From Paludibacter sp. (GTDB lineage Bacteria > Bacteroidota > Bacteroidia > Bacteroidales > Paludibacteraceae), in the NCBI GenBank assembly GCA_009787075.1, contig WRGS01000186.1, positions 1 to 9,543 on the forward strand: a stretch of DNA of 9,543 nucleotides, given 5' to 3'. Shown here piece after piece: positions 1 to 6,769 of the stretch (position 1 is its first letter; each line of letters begins with the position of its first letter). Under the pieces are notes generated by a model, which was given only the letters and a program-made list of their open reading frames with translations, ran no database searches and had not been told where the DNA came from. The position numbers were made by a program, and so were the translations under genes.

Positions 1-24
1 AATTTTGAAATTAAAAATAAATTT

Positions 25-2214
25 ATGGCAGCCATAACGAAAAAATCATCTTTTCGCGCGGTATATCGCGCTTTGTTTCAATCGGTTACAAATTTGCTTG
101 ATAAAAACGAAATTATTCAACTCAAACAAATTATTGCCGATTGCCAGAGTAAAATGCCGCTGCCCGAAATGCTTGAAAATACTCTCAAAGATAATATTTA
201 TGTTGCGCAAATTGTGCTCAACGATATGAGTTTGAGAAAATCCGCGCTGTTTGCCGTAATGTTGCACGAATATATTGACCATCAATTAATTACTGTTGCC
301 GAAATTGAGAAAAAATTTAATATTTCAATCAGTTCGATTATCAACGGAATGACGCGGGTTGCCGCGCTTTATAAGAAATCCGCTTCGCTTGAAACAGAAA
401 ATTTTCGCAAATTACTGCTTTCGTTCGCCCAAGATGTGCGCGTTATTCTGATAATTTTAGCGCAACGGCTGCATTTGATGTATATTTTGGATAAATTTCC
501 CGAAGAAACGCGGCAGGAAATTGCCCGCGAAAGTTCGTTTCTCTACGCGCCGCTTGCGCACCGTATGGGGCTTTACACAATAAAAACCGAACTCGAAGAT
601 CTGTCGTTAAAACACACAAATATTGCGATTTACAAAGAAATTTCCCAAAAACTTAACGAAACCAAAGCTTCGCGCGACCGTTATATCGTCAATTTTATTC
701 AACCCTTGGAAATCAAATTGAAAGAAGTGGGTTTTCCGTTTTCAATCAAAGGACGTACAAAGTCCATCCATTCCATTTATAATAAAATAAAAAAGCAAAA
801 TACCACGTTTGAAAACATTTACGACCTGTTTGCAATTCGCGTAATTTTCGATGTGCCGCCCGAAAAAGAAAAATTGGTGTGTTGGCAAGCGTATTCAATC
901 CTTACCGATATGTATCAGGCAAATCCCAAACGTATGCGCGATTGGTTAACTGTCCCAAAATCAAATGGTTATGAAAGTTTGCATACAACAGTTTTTGGAC
1001 CCGAAAACAAATTGGTAGAGATGCAAATCCGCACAAAACGAATGGACGAAATTGCTGAAAAAGGACTTGCGGCGCATTGGAAATACAAAGGCGGCGCGAG
1101 CGAACAGGGAATGGACGAGTGGCTGAAAAATGTGCGCGAAATGCTCGAAAATTCAGACTTGAACGCGGTGGATTTTATGGACGAATTTAAAATGCAACTC
1201 TATGATAAAGAGGTATTTGTATTCACTCCAAACGGCGATTTGCATAAGTTGGCTCGCGGGGCGACTGTGCTTGATTTTGCTTTTTCAATTCATACAAATT
1301 TGGGCTGCAAATGCACGGGGGCGAAAGTAAACGGCAAAAATGTTTCAATGAAATACGTTTTGAACAATGGCGACCAAGTGGAAGTCCTTACATCTTCTAC
1401 GCAAAAACCTAACAACCAATGGCTTAACATTGTCGCCACTTCGCGTGCGAGAACAAAAATACGTCAGGCGTTAAAAGAAATTGAATTTAAAGATGCGGAA
1501 ATCGGACGGGAAACCCTTGTGCGCCGTTTTAAAAATTGGAAAATTGAATTGGAAGACGGACGGCTTGGGCGTACGGCAAAAAAAATCGGATATAAAACGC
1601 TCAGCGATATGTATCAGGCAATAGCCCGCGAAACTATTGATATTCATAAAATTAAAGATATTTATTCAGAAATTGTTCGCGGCGAAAATGCGCCCGAAAC
1701 GCTTGGAAATCGCAGTGCAGAAACATTTGTTCCGCTCTCTACGGCTGAAACTCAAAATGCTGAAAAAGAGGATATTATAGTAATCGGCAAAGATTTGAAA
1801 GGCATTGATTATAAGTTAGCCAAATGCTGCCACCCGATTTATGGCGATATGGTTTTTGGTTTTGTTTTAGCAACAGGCGGAATTAAAATTCACCGTACCG
1901 ATTGTCCGAATGCTCCACAAATGATTCAGCGATTTGGTTACAGAATTGTAAAAGCGCAATGGTCGGGTAAGGCGGAAGGTACGCAATATCCTGTAACTCT
2001 GCGAATTGTGGGCAACGACGATGTCGGAATTGTTGCAAATATTACTTCAATAATAAAAAAGGAAAAAGATGTGCTGCTCCGCTCAATTTCAATAAATTCC
2101 AATGCAGGACTTTTTGAAGGCAATTTGACGGTAATGGTCAGCGACAATAAAGCACTCGAATCGTTGATTAAAAGAATTAAAACGGTAAAAGGAGTGAAAA
2201 ATATTGAGAGATAA
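25..2214 (+). CDS. relA: Long RelA/SpoT homolog, predicted (p)ppGpp synthetase with degenerate hydrolase domain
   Basis: Transfers pyrophosphate from ATP to GDP/GTP to make the stringent-response alarmone (p)ppGpp, normally on stalled ribosomes. The 729-aa length and full domain order fit the long RSH family: pseudo-HD domain (about 40-190), synthetase (about 235-355), TGS (about 393-455), helical region, zinc-finger domain (about 590-635; C601, C602, H623, C627) and ACT (about 650-729). Synthetase signatures are intact: IYDLFAIRV with D267, NGYESLHTT at 314-322, VEMQIRT with E332, and AAHWKYK. The hydrolase domain is not: the family HD pair is H81-E82, the LADRLH aspartate is Q147 (LAQRLH), and the first metal histidine has no counterpart near residue 60. 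Synthesis without hydrolysis is therefore inferred. The loop motif is RMRD (303-306), nearer the RXKD of bifunctional Rel than the EXDD of proteobacterial RelA. The ATG at 25 gives a normal N-terminus; only 24 nt precede it, so no promoter can be judged. relA is used as a family label. Confidence 0.93.
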   Translation: MAAITKKSSFRAVYRALFQSVTNLLDKNEIIQLKQIIADCQSKMPLPEMLENTLKDNIYVAQIVLNDMSLRKSALFAVMLHEYIDHQLITVAEIEKKFNISISSIINGMTRVAALYKKSASLETENFRKLLLSFAQDVRVILIILAQRLHLMYILDKFPEETRQEIARESSFLYAPLAHRMGLYTIKTELEDLSLKHTNIAIYKEISQKLNETKASRDRYIVNFIQPLEIKLKEVGFPFSIKGRTKSIHSIYNKIKKQNTTFENIYDLFAIRVIFDVPPEKEKLVCWQAYSILTDMYQANPKRMRDWLTVPKSNGYESLHTTVFGPENKLVEMQIRTKRMDEIAEKGLAAHWKYKGGASEQGMDEWLKNVREMLENSDLNAVDFMDEFKMQLYDKEVFVFTPNGDLHKLARGATVLDFAFSIHTNLGCKCTGAKVNGKNVSMKYVLNNGDQVEVLTSSTQKPNNQWLNIVATSRARTKIRQALKEIEFKDAEIGRETLVRRFKNWKIELEDGRLGRTAKKIGYKTLSDMYQAIARETIDIHKIKDIYSEIVRGENAPETLGNRSAETFVPLSTAETQNAEKEDIIVIGKDLKGIDYKLAKCCHPIYGDMVFGFVLATGGIKIHRTDCPNAPQMIQRFGYRIVKAQWSGKAEGTQYPVTLRIVGNDDVGIVANITSIIKKEKDVLLRSISINSNAGLFEGNLTVMVSDNKALESLIKRIKTVKGVKNIER

Positions 2215-2223
2215 TTAATGATG

Positions 2224-2268
2224 AAAAAACCAAAATGGACTTGCGCACTATGCAAGTCCATTTTTTTT
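2224..2268. terminator. Bidirectional intrinsic terminator between convergent relA and rplQ
   Basis: A perfect 13-bp stem is formed by 2232-2244 (AAAATGGACTTGC) and 2252-2264 (GCAAGTCCATTTT), with a 7-nt loop, GCACTAT. On the plus strand it runs into eight T residues (2261-2268), right for terminating the RSH gene, whose stop ends at 2214. On the minus strand the stem is followed by TTTTGG and six more T residues, right for terminating the operon after rplQ, whose stop codon lies at 2288-2290. One hairpin thus appears to serve both converging transcripts. No transcript data were available. Confidence 0.88.
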
Positions 2269-2287
2269 ATTAGCAAAACCAAAGTTT

Positions 2288-2890
2288 TTACTCTGCTTTT
2301 TCTTCTGCCTCTTCGGTTTCTGCTGCTTGAGGTTGCGCTGGTTCAGCGGCAACTTCTTCTATTTTTTCTTCGGCGGCAGGAATAATTTCCTCCGCTTTTT
2401 GTTGAATTTTCTCAACTTTTTCTTCGGTTTTTGGAGCAACAGATACTTTTTCGGCTGTGGTTTCGCTGCCAGCACGGCGACCTGCACGACGTGTGCGTGT
2501 TTTCTTCGTCGTTTTTTCTTTGAGCATATTTTCGTTGTAATCCACAAGTTCTATTATGCACATTTCAGCATTGTCGCCAAGGCGAAAACCTGTGCGCAAA
2601 ATGCGAGTGTAACCACCCGGACGGTCGGCAATTTTCTGCGAAATTTCACTAAAAAGTATTTTTATCGCCTCTTTGCTGCGCAAATGACTGAAAACAGTAC
2701 GCCGCGAATGAGTTGTATCTTCTTTTGCTTTTGTAAGCAGAGGCTCTACATAAACACGCAAGGCTTTTGCTTTAGCCAAAGTTGTAGCGATGCGTTTGTG
2801 CAAAATAAGCGAAGTTGCCATATTCGACAACATCGCCGAACGATGAGAGGCAGTACGCCCTAAATGATTAAATTTTTTATTATGTCTCAT
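2288..2890 (-). CDS. rplQ: Large-subunit ribosomal protein L17 (bL17) with long acidic C-terminal tail
   Basis: A 50S protein that binds 23S rRNA near the exit-tunnel opening. Residues 1-120 match the bL17 core: MRHNKKFNHLGRT start, HRSAMLSNMATSLILHKRI, the RPGGYTRILRTGFRLGDNAEM block and a final CIIELVDYNE. The common core is about 116-127 aa, but this protein is 200 aa. After the core comes a basic linker (about 124-140, rich in K, R and T), then a low-complexity tail (about 142-200) of Glu, Ala, Lys, Pro and Gln. The tail has no recognisable domain and is probably disordered or helical; extended tails of this sort are known among Bacteroidetes L17 proteins. It is the last gene of the operon, 6 nt after rpoA, and is followed by the shared terminator. 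The start is fixed by the conserved MRHNKKF sequence. Confidence 0.97.
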   Translation of the reverse strand: MRHNKKFNHLGRTASHRSAMLSNMATSLILHKRIATTLAKAKALRVYVEPLLTKAKEDTTHSRRTVFSHLRSKEAIKILFSEISQKIADRPGGYTRILRTGFRLGDNAEMCIIELVDYNENMLKEKTTKKTRTRRAGRRAGSETTAEKVSVAPKTEEKVEKIQQKAEEIIPAAEEKIEEVAAEPAQPQAAETEEAEEKAE

Positions 2891-2896
2891 TTTCTT

Positions 2897-3889
2897 TTAT
2901 TCTTTATCTAATTTGAATTTAGCGACATCCATACCAAAATGCAGATTCAAACTTTCGAGTTTTTCATCAAGTTCGGTTAATGATTTTTTACCAAAATTAC
3001 GGAATTTGAGCAAATCAGCATGACTATGCGCCACAAGCTGACCTAATGTGTCAAGTTCGGCTGCCTTTAAGCAATTCAAAGCGCGTACCGACAATTCGAG
3101 GTCGGTAAGTTTTGTTTTCAGCAGTTGCCGCAGATGAACCTGTTCTTCGTCAAAGTCTTCGGTACGTTTTACCTCAGGCGTTTCAAGTTTGATGCGTTCG
3201 TCGGAGAAAAGCATAAAATGATGAATCAAAATTTTTGCCGCTTCTTTGAGCGCTTCTTTTGGGTGAATAGAACCATCTGTTGAGATTTCGATAACGAGTT
3301 TTTCGTAGTCGGTAACCTGTTCAACGCGATAATCTTCAATCGAATATTTTACGTTGCGAACAGGAGTAAAAATAGCGTCTATCGGAATCACTCCTATTTC
3401 ATCGTGCACACCGCGATTTTCTTCGGCAGGCACATATCCGCGACCTTTATTCACTGTTATATCCATCTGAAAATTAGCGATTTCGTCCATTTCGCAGATG
3501 ACAAGTTCAGGATTAAGTACTTCAAATGCAGTAAAATATCTTCCAATATCTCCTGCTTTCAGTTCTTTTTTATCCGACACATTGATTGTAACTTTTTCAT
3601 AATCAATGTCTTCTACAATTTGTTTGAAACGTATTTTTTTGAGATTCAGGATAATGTTCGTAACGTCGTCGATAACGCCCGGAATGGTCGCGTATTCGTG
3701 TTCGATGCCTTCAATTTTTATTGAGGTAATGGCAAAGCCTCCGAGCGACGACAGCAAAATGCGTCTTAATGCGTTGCCTATCGTTTGCCCGTAGCCCGGC
3801 TCTAACGGACGAAATTCAAATTTTCCTTCAAATTCGCTGCCGTTGAGCATAATTACCTTGTCCGGTTTTTGAAATGCGAGTATAGCCAT
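2897..3889 (-). CDS. rpoA: DNA-directed RNA polymerase alpha subunit
   Basis: The alpha dimer is the assembly platform of RNA polymerase, and its C-terminal domain contacts promoter UP elements and activators. The N-terminal domain (about 1-235) contains FEFRPLEPGYGQTIGNALRRILLSS-type sequence (from residue 24) and the GRGYVPAEENR region (149-159). After a linker, the C-terminal domain (about 256-320) carries SVRALNCLKAAELDTLGQL and FRNFGKKSLTELDEKL; R269 corresponds to the DNA-contacting Arg265 of E. coli. An in-frame ATG at 3922 would add 11 residues overlapping rpsD. I chose the ATG at 3889 because Bacteroidetes alphas begin MAILAFQKPDKV and this start gives the usual 330 aa. It begins 7 nt after rpsD stops and has no Shine-Dalgarno sequence, so translation coupled to rpsD is likely. 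Confidence 0.97.
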   Translation of the reverse strand: MAILAFQKPDKVIMLNGSEFEGKFEFRPLEPGYGQTIGNALRRILLSSLGGFAITSIKIEGIEHEYATIPGVIDDVTNIILNLKKIRFKQIVEDIDYEKVTINVSDKKELKAGDIGRYFTAFEVLNPELVICEMDEIANFQMDITVNKGRGYVPAEENRGVHDEIGVIPIDAIFTPVRNVKYSIEDYRVEQVTDYEKLVIEISTDGSIHPKEALKEAAKILIHHFMLFSDERIKLETPEVKRTEDFDEEQVHLRQLLKTKLTDLELSVRALNCLKAAELDTLGQLVAHSHADLLKFRNFGKKSLTELDEKLESLNLHFGMDVAKFKLDKE

Positions 3890-3896
3890 TATCAGA

Positions 3897-4505
3897 TTAG
3901 TTTTTAGAGTACAATTCAACAATTAACTGTTCCTTAATATTTTCCGGAATATCTTCACGTTCAGGCATGTGAAGGAAAGTCCCTGAAAGGTCGCTTGCCT
4001 TAAATTCAATCCAACCATATTTACTGTGGTTGAAACCGTCTAACGCATCGTTGATAACTTCCATTGACTTGTCTTTTTCGCGTACTGCAACCACATCGCC
4101 ATGTTTTACCTGACACGACGGAATATTTACAACCCGTCCGTTGAGTGTGATGTGTCTGTGGCTAACCAACTGACGCGCAGCAGCGCGTGTACGGGCAAAC
4201 CCTAAACGATAAACCACATTATCCAAACGCGATTCTAAAAGTTGCAGTAAAATCACACCAGTAACGCCCGGCGTGCGTTGCGCTTTTTCGTATGTAATGC
4301 GGAACTGACGTTCCAATACACCATAAGTATATTTTGCTTTCTGTTTTTCTTTCAACTGAATGCCATATTCCGATGTTTTGCGTCTGCGACTATTGCCGTG
4401 CTGACCAGGAGGATAATTTTTCCGAGAGAGAACTTTATCCGGTCCGAAAATTGGCTCATTGAACTTACGCGCAATTTTTGATTTTGGTCCTGTATATCTT
4501 GCCAT
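3897..4505 (-). CDS. rpsD: Small-subunit ribosomal protein S4 (uS4)
   Basis: A primary 16S rRNA-binding protein that nucleates the 30S 5' domain; in several bacteria it also represses its own operon by binding the mRNA leader. The 202-aa length is typical. It starts MARYTGPKSKIARKFNEPIFG and contains the YPPGQHG motif (31-37), then the S4 RNA-binding domain (about 93-155) with LESRLDNVVYRLGFARTRAAARQLV and HRHITLNGRVVNIPS. The N-terminal zinc-binding cysteines of some S4 proteins are absent; the only cysteine is C131, making it a zinc-free form. It follows a 164-nt gap after rpsK, the largest in the operon, and precedes rpoA by 7 nt, so this gap is the natural place for a leader controlling rpsD-rpoA-rplQ. 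That regulatory role is inference. Confidence 0.97.
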   Translation of the reverse strand: MARYTGPKSKIARKFNEPIFGPDKVLSRKNYPPGQHGNSRRRKTSEYGIQLKEKQKAKYTYGVLERQFRITYEKAQRTPGVTGVILLQLLESRLDNVVYRLGFARTRAAARQLVSHRHITLNGRVVNIPSCQVKHGDVVAVREKDKSMEVINDALDGFNHSKYGWIEFKASDLSGTFLHMPEREDIPENIKEQLIVELYSKN

Positions 4506-4575
4506 TTTATATTTTTTTTATTTTTTATACTAAAAAATTAGACATTTATCATTTCCCTGTATCTTGTTTAATAAT

Positions 4576-4615
4576 AATATTTTAGCCGCAAAATATTGAG
4601 AGGTTTTAAAATATT
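4576..4615 (-). promoter_or_regulatory. Competing inverted repeats in the rpsK-rpsD gap (candidate leader structure)
   Basis: The 164-nt gap (4506-4669) is strongly AT-rich. AATATTTT at 4576-4583 can pair perfectly with AAAATATT at 4590-4597 around a 6-nt GC-rich loop (4584-4589). The same left arm, extended to AATATTTTA (4576-4584), can instead pair with TAAAATATT at 4607-4615 around a 22-nt loop. The two pairings exclude each other. In RNA read from the minus strand, this lies about 70-110 nt upstream of the rpsD start. Such alternatives could form an S4-responsive leader, but the arms are only A/T and may arise by chance in such sequence. There is no T-run directly after the hairpin on the minus strand, so it is not a clear terminator. 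I found no convincing Bacteroidetes -33/-7 promoter in the gap. Confidence 0.3.
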
Positions 4616-4669
4616 TTTATTCAATATAATTTTAAACAAACAAACAGATAAACAAATAAATATTTTTTT

Positions 4670-5059
4670 TTAAACTCTGCGACGTTTTGGCGGACGGCAA
4701 CCGTTGTGCGGCAGCGGAGTAACATCAACAATTTCAGTTACTTCAATTCCTGCGCCGTGAATGGTACGAATAGCCGATTCGCGTCCATTGCCTGGTCCTT
4801 TAACGTATGCTTTTACTTTGCGAAGCCCTAAATCAAATGCAATTTTCGAGCAATCCTGCGCCGCCATTTGAGCAGCATAAGGCGTGTTTTTCTTTGAGCC
4901 GCGAAAACCCATTTTACCTGCCGACGACCATGAAATAACCTGTCCGTCTCCGTTTGTGAGCGATACTATAATGTTGTTAAACGAAGAATGCACGTGCAAC
5001 TGCCCGATTGCATCAACTTTAACTACACGTTTTTTGGCTGCTACTGTTTTCTTTGCCAT
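4670..5059 (-). CDS. rpsK: Small-subunit ribosomal protein S11 (uS11)
   Basis: A protein of the 30S platform, next to the E site and the mRNA path. The full 129-aa length equals the usual family size. Diagnostic stretches are HVHSSFNNIIVSLTNGDGQVISWSSAGKMGFRGSKK, read as consecutive blocks from residue 22, then TPYAAQMAAQDC (59-70), GPGNGRESAIRTIHGAG (88-104) and the basic end PHNGCRPPKRRRV. The N119-G120 pair is the position where E. coli S11 is known to carry an isoaspartate, so the same modification is possible here. It begins 47 nt after rpsM and is followed by the 164-nt gap before rpsD. The start is set by the MAKK opening, and the upstream stretch is A-rich without a Shine-Dalgarno sequence. 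Confidence 0.97.
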   Translation of the reverse strand: MAKKTVAAKKRVVKVDAIGQLHVHSSFNNIIVSLTNGDGQVISWSSAGKMGFRGSKKNTPYAAQMAAQDCSKIAFDLGLRKVKAYVKGPGNGRESAIRTIHGAGIEVTEIVDVTPLPHNGCRPPKRRRV

Positions 5060-5106
5060 ACTTTTTTCTTAATTTTTTTTGCTAAAAATGCGTGAATTAA
5101 AATTAA

Positions 5107-5487
5107 TTATTTAGTTGCTTTCTTTTTGTTTGCAACTGTTTTTTTCTTGCCTTTGCGCGTGCGGGCATTGTTTTTGGTGCTTTGACCGCGCGTAGGCAGC
5201 CCGATACGATGACGTATTCCACGATAGCAACCGATGTCCATCAAACGCTTGATGTTCAACTGCACTTCTGAACGCAGGTCGCCTTCGACCTTGTATTTAG
5301 TGCCGATGATTTCACGAATTTTTGCTGCCTGGTCGTCAGTCCAATCCTTAACTTTGATGTCCAAATCAACACCTGCGTCAGCCAGAATTTGCTTTGCGCT
5401 ACTGCGACCTATTCCGTAGATATAAGTCAATCCAACTTCCCCACGTTTGTTCTGGGGCAAATCTACTCCTACAATTCTTATTGCCAT
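5107..5487 (-). CDS. rpsM: Small-subunit ribosomal protein S13 (uS13)
   Basis: A protein of the 30S head that forms bridges to the 50S subunit and contacts P-site tRNA through its C-terminal tail. At 126 aa it has the expected length. It opens MAIRIVGVDLPQNKRGEVGLTYIYGIG, with the helix-two-turn-helix region to about residue 65. It continues with the conserved RLMDIGCYRGIRHRIGLPTRGQSTKNNARTRKG signature (81-113) and ends in a lysine-rich tail (114-126). It lies 37 nt after rpmJ and 47 nt before rpsK, the standard alpha-operon order. No long leader precedes it, unlike the E. coli alpha operon, whose S4-binding pseudoknot lies at rpsM. Confidence 0.97.
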   Translation of the reverse strand: MAIRIVGVDLPQNKRGEVGLTYIYGIGRSSAKQILADAGVDLDIKVKDWTDDQAAKIREIIGTKYKVEGDLRSEVQLNIKRLMDIGCYRGIRHRIGLPTRGQSTKNNARTRKGKKKTVANKKKATK

Positions 5488-5524
5488 AAATTTTTCTTAT
5501 TTATTTTGCAAAAAATTAATACTT

Positions 5525-5641
5525 TCAACCCTGACGCTGTTTGAAACGCGGGTTTTTTTTGTTAATTACATATAAACGTCCTTTTCGGCGGACGATTTTA
5601 CAATCTTCATTGCGTGCTTTTACCGATGCTCTTACTTTCAT
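5525..5641 (-). CDS. rpmJ: Large-subunit ribosomal protein L36 (bL36), zinc-free type
   Basis: This 38-aa protein is complete, from the ATG at 5641 to the TGA at 5525-5527. It begins MKVRASVKARNEDCKIVRRK and ends NPRFKQRQG, matching bL36 throughout. Zinc-type L36 uses Cys11, Cys14, Cys27 and His33; here those positions read Asn11, Cys14, Asn27 and Phe33, so three of four ligands are gone and the protein should fold without zinc. This form is common in Bacteroidetes and supports the lineage call. L36 binds 23S rRNA near the base of the L7/L12 stalk. It sits in its usual place between infA (42 nt upstream) and rpsM (37 nt downstream). Confidence 0.97.
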   Translation of the reverse strand: MKVRASVKARNEDCKIVRRKGRLYVINKKNPRFKQRQG

Positions 5642-5683
5642 ATCTTTTTTGATTTTAGATTTTATTTCAATCTGAAATTAAAC

Positions 5684-5902
5684 TTATTTGTATCTGAACG
5701 AAATTCTGCCTTTGGACAAGTCGTATGGCGACATTTCAACTTTTACTTTATCGCCGGGAAGAATTTTGATATAGTGCATACGCATTTTACCCGAAATGTG
5801 CGCGGTTATAACGTGCCCGTTTTCAAGTTGAACACGAAACATTGCATTACTCAATGCCTCAATTATTTTTCCATCCTGTTCTATTGCCGTCTGTTTTGCC
5901 AT
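5684..5902 (-). CDS. infA: Translation initiation factor IF-1
   Basis: IF-1 occupies the ribosomal A site during initiation and helps IF-2 and IF-3 select the start site. The 72-aa length is exactly that of the family, and the protein is a single OB-fold S1-type domain. Recognisable blocks are EQDGKIIEALSNAMFRVQLENGH (from residue 8), ITAHISGKMRMHYIKILPGDKV (32-53) and the ending MSPYDLSKGRISFRYK. It lies 57 nt downstream of map and 42 nt upstream of rpmJ, as usual in Bacteroidetes. The start is preceded by a run of A residues with no Shine-Dalgarno sequence. Confidence 0.97.
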   Translation of the reverse strand: MAKQTAIEQDGKIIEALSNAMFRVQLENGHVITAHISGKMRMHYIKILPGDKVKVEMSPYDLSKGRISFRYK

Positions 5903-5959
5903 TTTTTTTTTTAGATTTTAAATATTAGACTCAAGTTCTTTTCTGTGTTTTGTGTCTAT

Positions 5960-6745
5960 TTAAATAAATCTGTCGCCCAATACATCTTCAATATATTTGA
6001 AACTTGATAAAATATCAGCCTGCCCTTTTTTAATTGCTACTGCGTGTTCGTAGTGTGCAGATGGTTTCCTGTCGATTGTGCGGCAAGTCCAACCATCTTT
6101 TTCAATCACCACATTGCGCAAACCCATATTTATCATTGGTTCAATGCAAATAACCATTCCTGTTTTCAGTTTTGGTCCGTTGCCGCGTTTTCCGTAATTT
6201 GGAACTTCGGGGTCTTCGTGCAATTTTCGTCCGAGTCCGTGTCCAATCATTTCTCGTACTACACCGTAACCTCTTGCTTCACAATAATTTTGCACAGCAT
6301 AACCCACATCGCCTACGCGATTGTTTTCGCGTGCCATCGCAATACCTTTGTAAAGAGATTCCTTTGTCGTCCGCAACAAAGCCATTACTTCCTCTGAAAC
6401 TTCACCCACACAATAAGTGTAGGCAGAATCGCCGTGAAAGCCGTTTTTATACGCTCCAATATCAACCGAAACAATATCGCCTTCTTTGAACACAATTTCG
6501 TTTGACGGAATTCCGTGAACAACAACTTCATTTACCGAAACGCAAATTGCTCCCGGAAATCCGTTGTAATTCAAAAAACCCGGCGTAGCGCCGTTATCGC
6601 GAATAAATTCGTTAGCAATCTTTTCAATATATTTAGCAGTAATGCCCGGTTTGATGATTTTCGCCATTTCGCCGTGCGTTTTTGCTACTATTTGATTACT
6701 CTCTCTGAGTAATTCAATCTCTTCGTCCGATTTCAGAAAAATCAT
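5960..6745 (-). CDS. map: Methionine aminopeptidase, type I
   Basis: Removes the N-terminal methionine from nascent cytoplasmic proteins after deformylation. The 261-aa length fits the short type Ia enzyme, with no insertion and no N-terminal extension. All five metal ligands of the pita-bread fold are visible: D95 (VSVDIG), D106 (FHGDSA), H169 (MIGHGLG), E202 (IEPM) and E233 (HYEHAVAI). The substrate-contacting histidines H77 (VVHGIP) and H176 (KLHEDP) are also present, so the enzyme should be active. It lies 24 nt after secY and 57 nt before infA; adk, often found next to map in other phyla, is absent, as expected for Bacteroidetes. The chosen ATG yields the family opening, MIFLKSDEEIELLRESNQIV. 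Confidence 0.97.
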   Translation of the reverse strand: MIFLKSDEEIELLRESNQIVAKTHGEMAKIIKPGITAKYIEKIANEFIRDNGATPGFLNYNGFPGAICVSVNEVVVHGIPSNEIVFKEGDIVSVDIGAYKNGFHGDSAYTYCVGEVSEEVMALLRTTKESLYKGIAMARENNRVGDVGYAVQNYCEARGYGVVREMIGHGLGRKLHEDPEVPNYGKRGNGPKLKTGMVICIEPMINMGLRNVVIEKDGWTCRTIDRKPSAHYEHAVAIKKGQADILSSFKYIEDVLGDRFI

Positions 6746-6769
6746 TTTCTGTTTTTATCCTTTCCCTTA

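Noticed and set aside
1..24. Promoter for relA in the first 24 bases
   Set aside because: The stretch is A/T-rich, with TTTG at 4-7 but no partner element at the required distance; most of the upstream region is outside the window.
1938..2282. A 114-codon minus-strand frame overlapping the end of relA and the terminator
   Set aside because: It is antisense to the conserved ACT domain, its start lies within the terminator region, and the product has no recognisable features.
2327..2863. A 178-codon open frame on the plus strand opposite rplQ
   Set aside because: It lies wholly antisense to a clear L17 gene. Its Phe/Cys-rich product mirrors the Glu/Ala/Lys codons of L17, and it resembles no protein family.
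3890..3922. Upstream ATG at 3922 for rpoA, giving 341 aa
   Set aside because: The extra 11 residues overlap rpsD and are not part of the family; the ATG at 3889 gives the conserved MAILAFQKPDKV start.
4625..4660. TTTG repeats on the minus strand, considered as a Bacteroidetes -33/-7 promoter for rpsD
   Set aside because: No TTTG element lies at the right distance from a TAnnTTTG element; the nearest matches have wrong internal spacing, so only simple AT-rich repetition is supported.
5525..5641. Loss of L36 zinc ligands as a sign of a broken gene
   Set aside because: The frame is intact and full length, and zinc-free L36 is a normal variant in Bacteroidetes.
6758..6763. AAAGGA upstream of map as a Shine-Dalgarno site
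   Set aside because: The motif is 12 nt from the ATG, too far for normal pairing, and it lies close to the end of secY.
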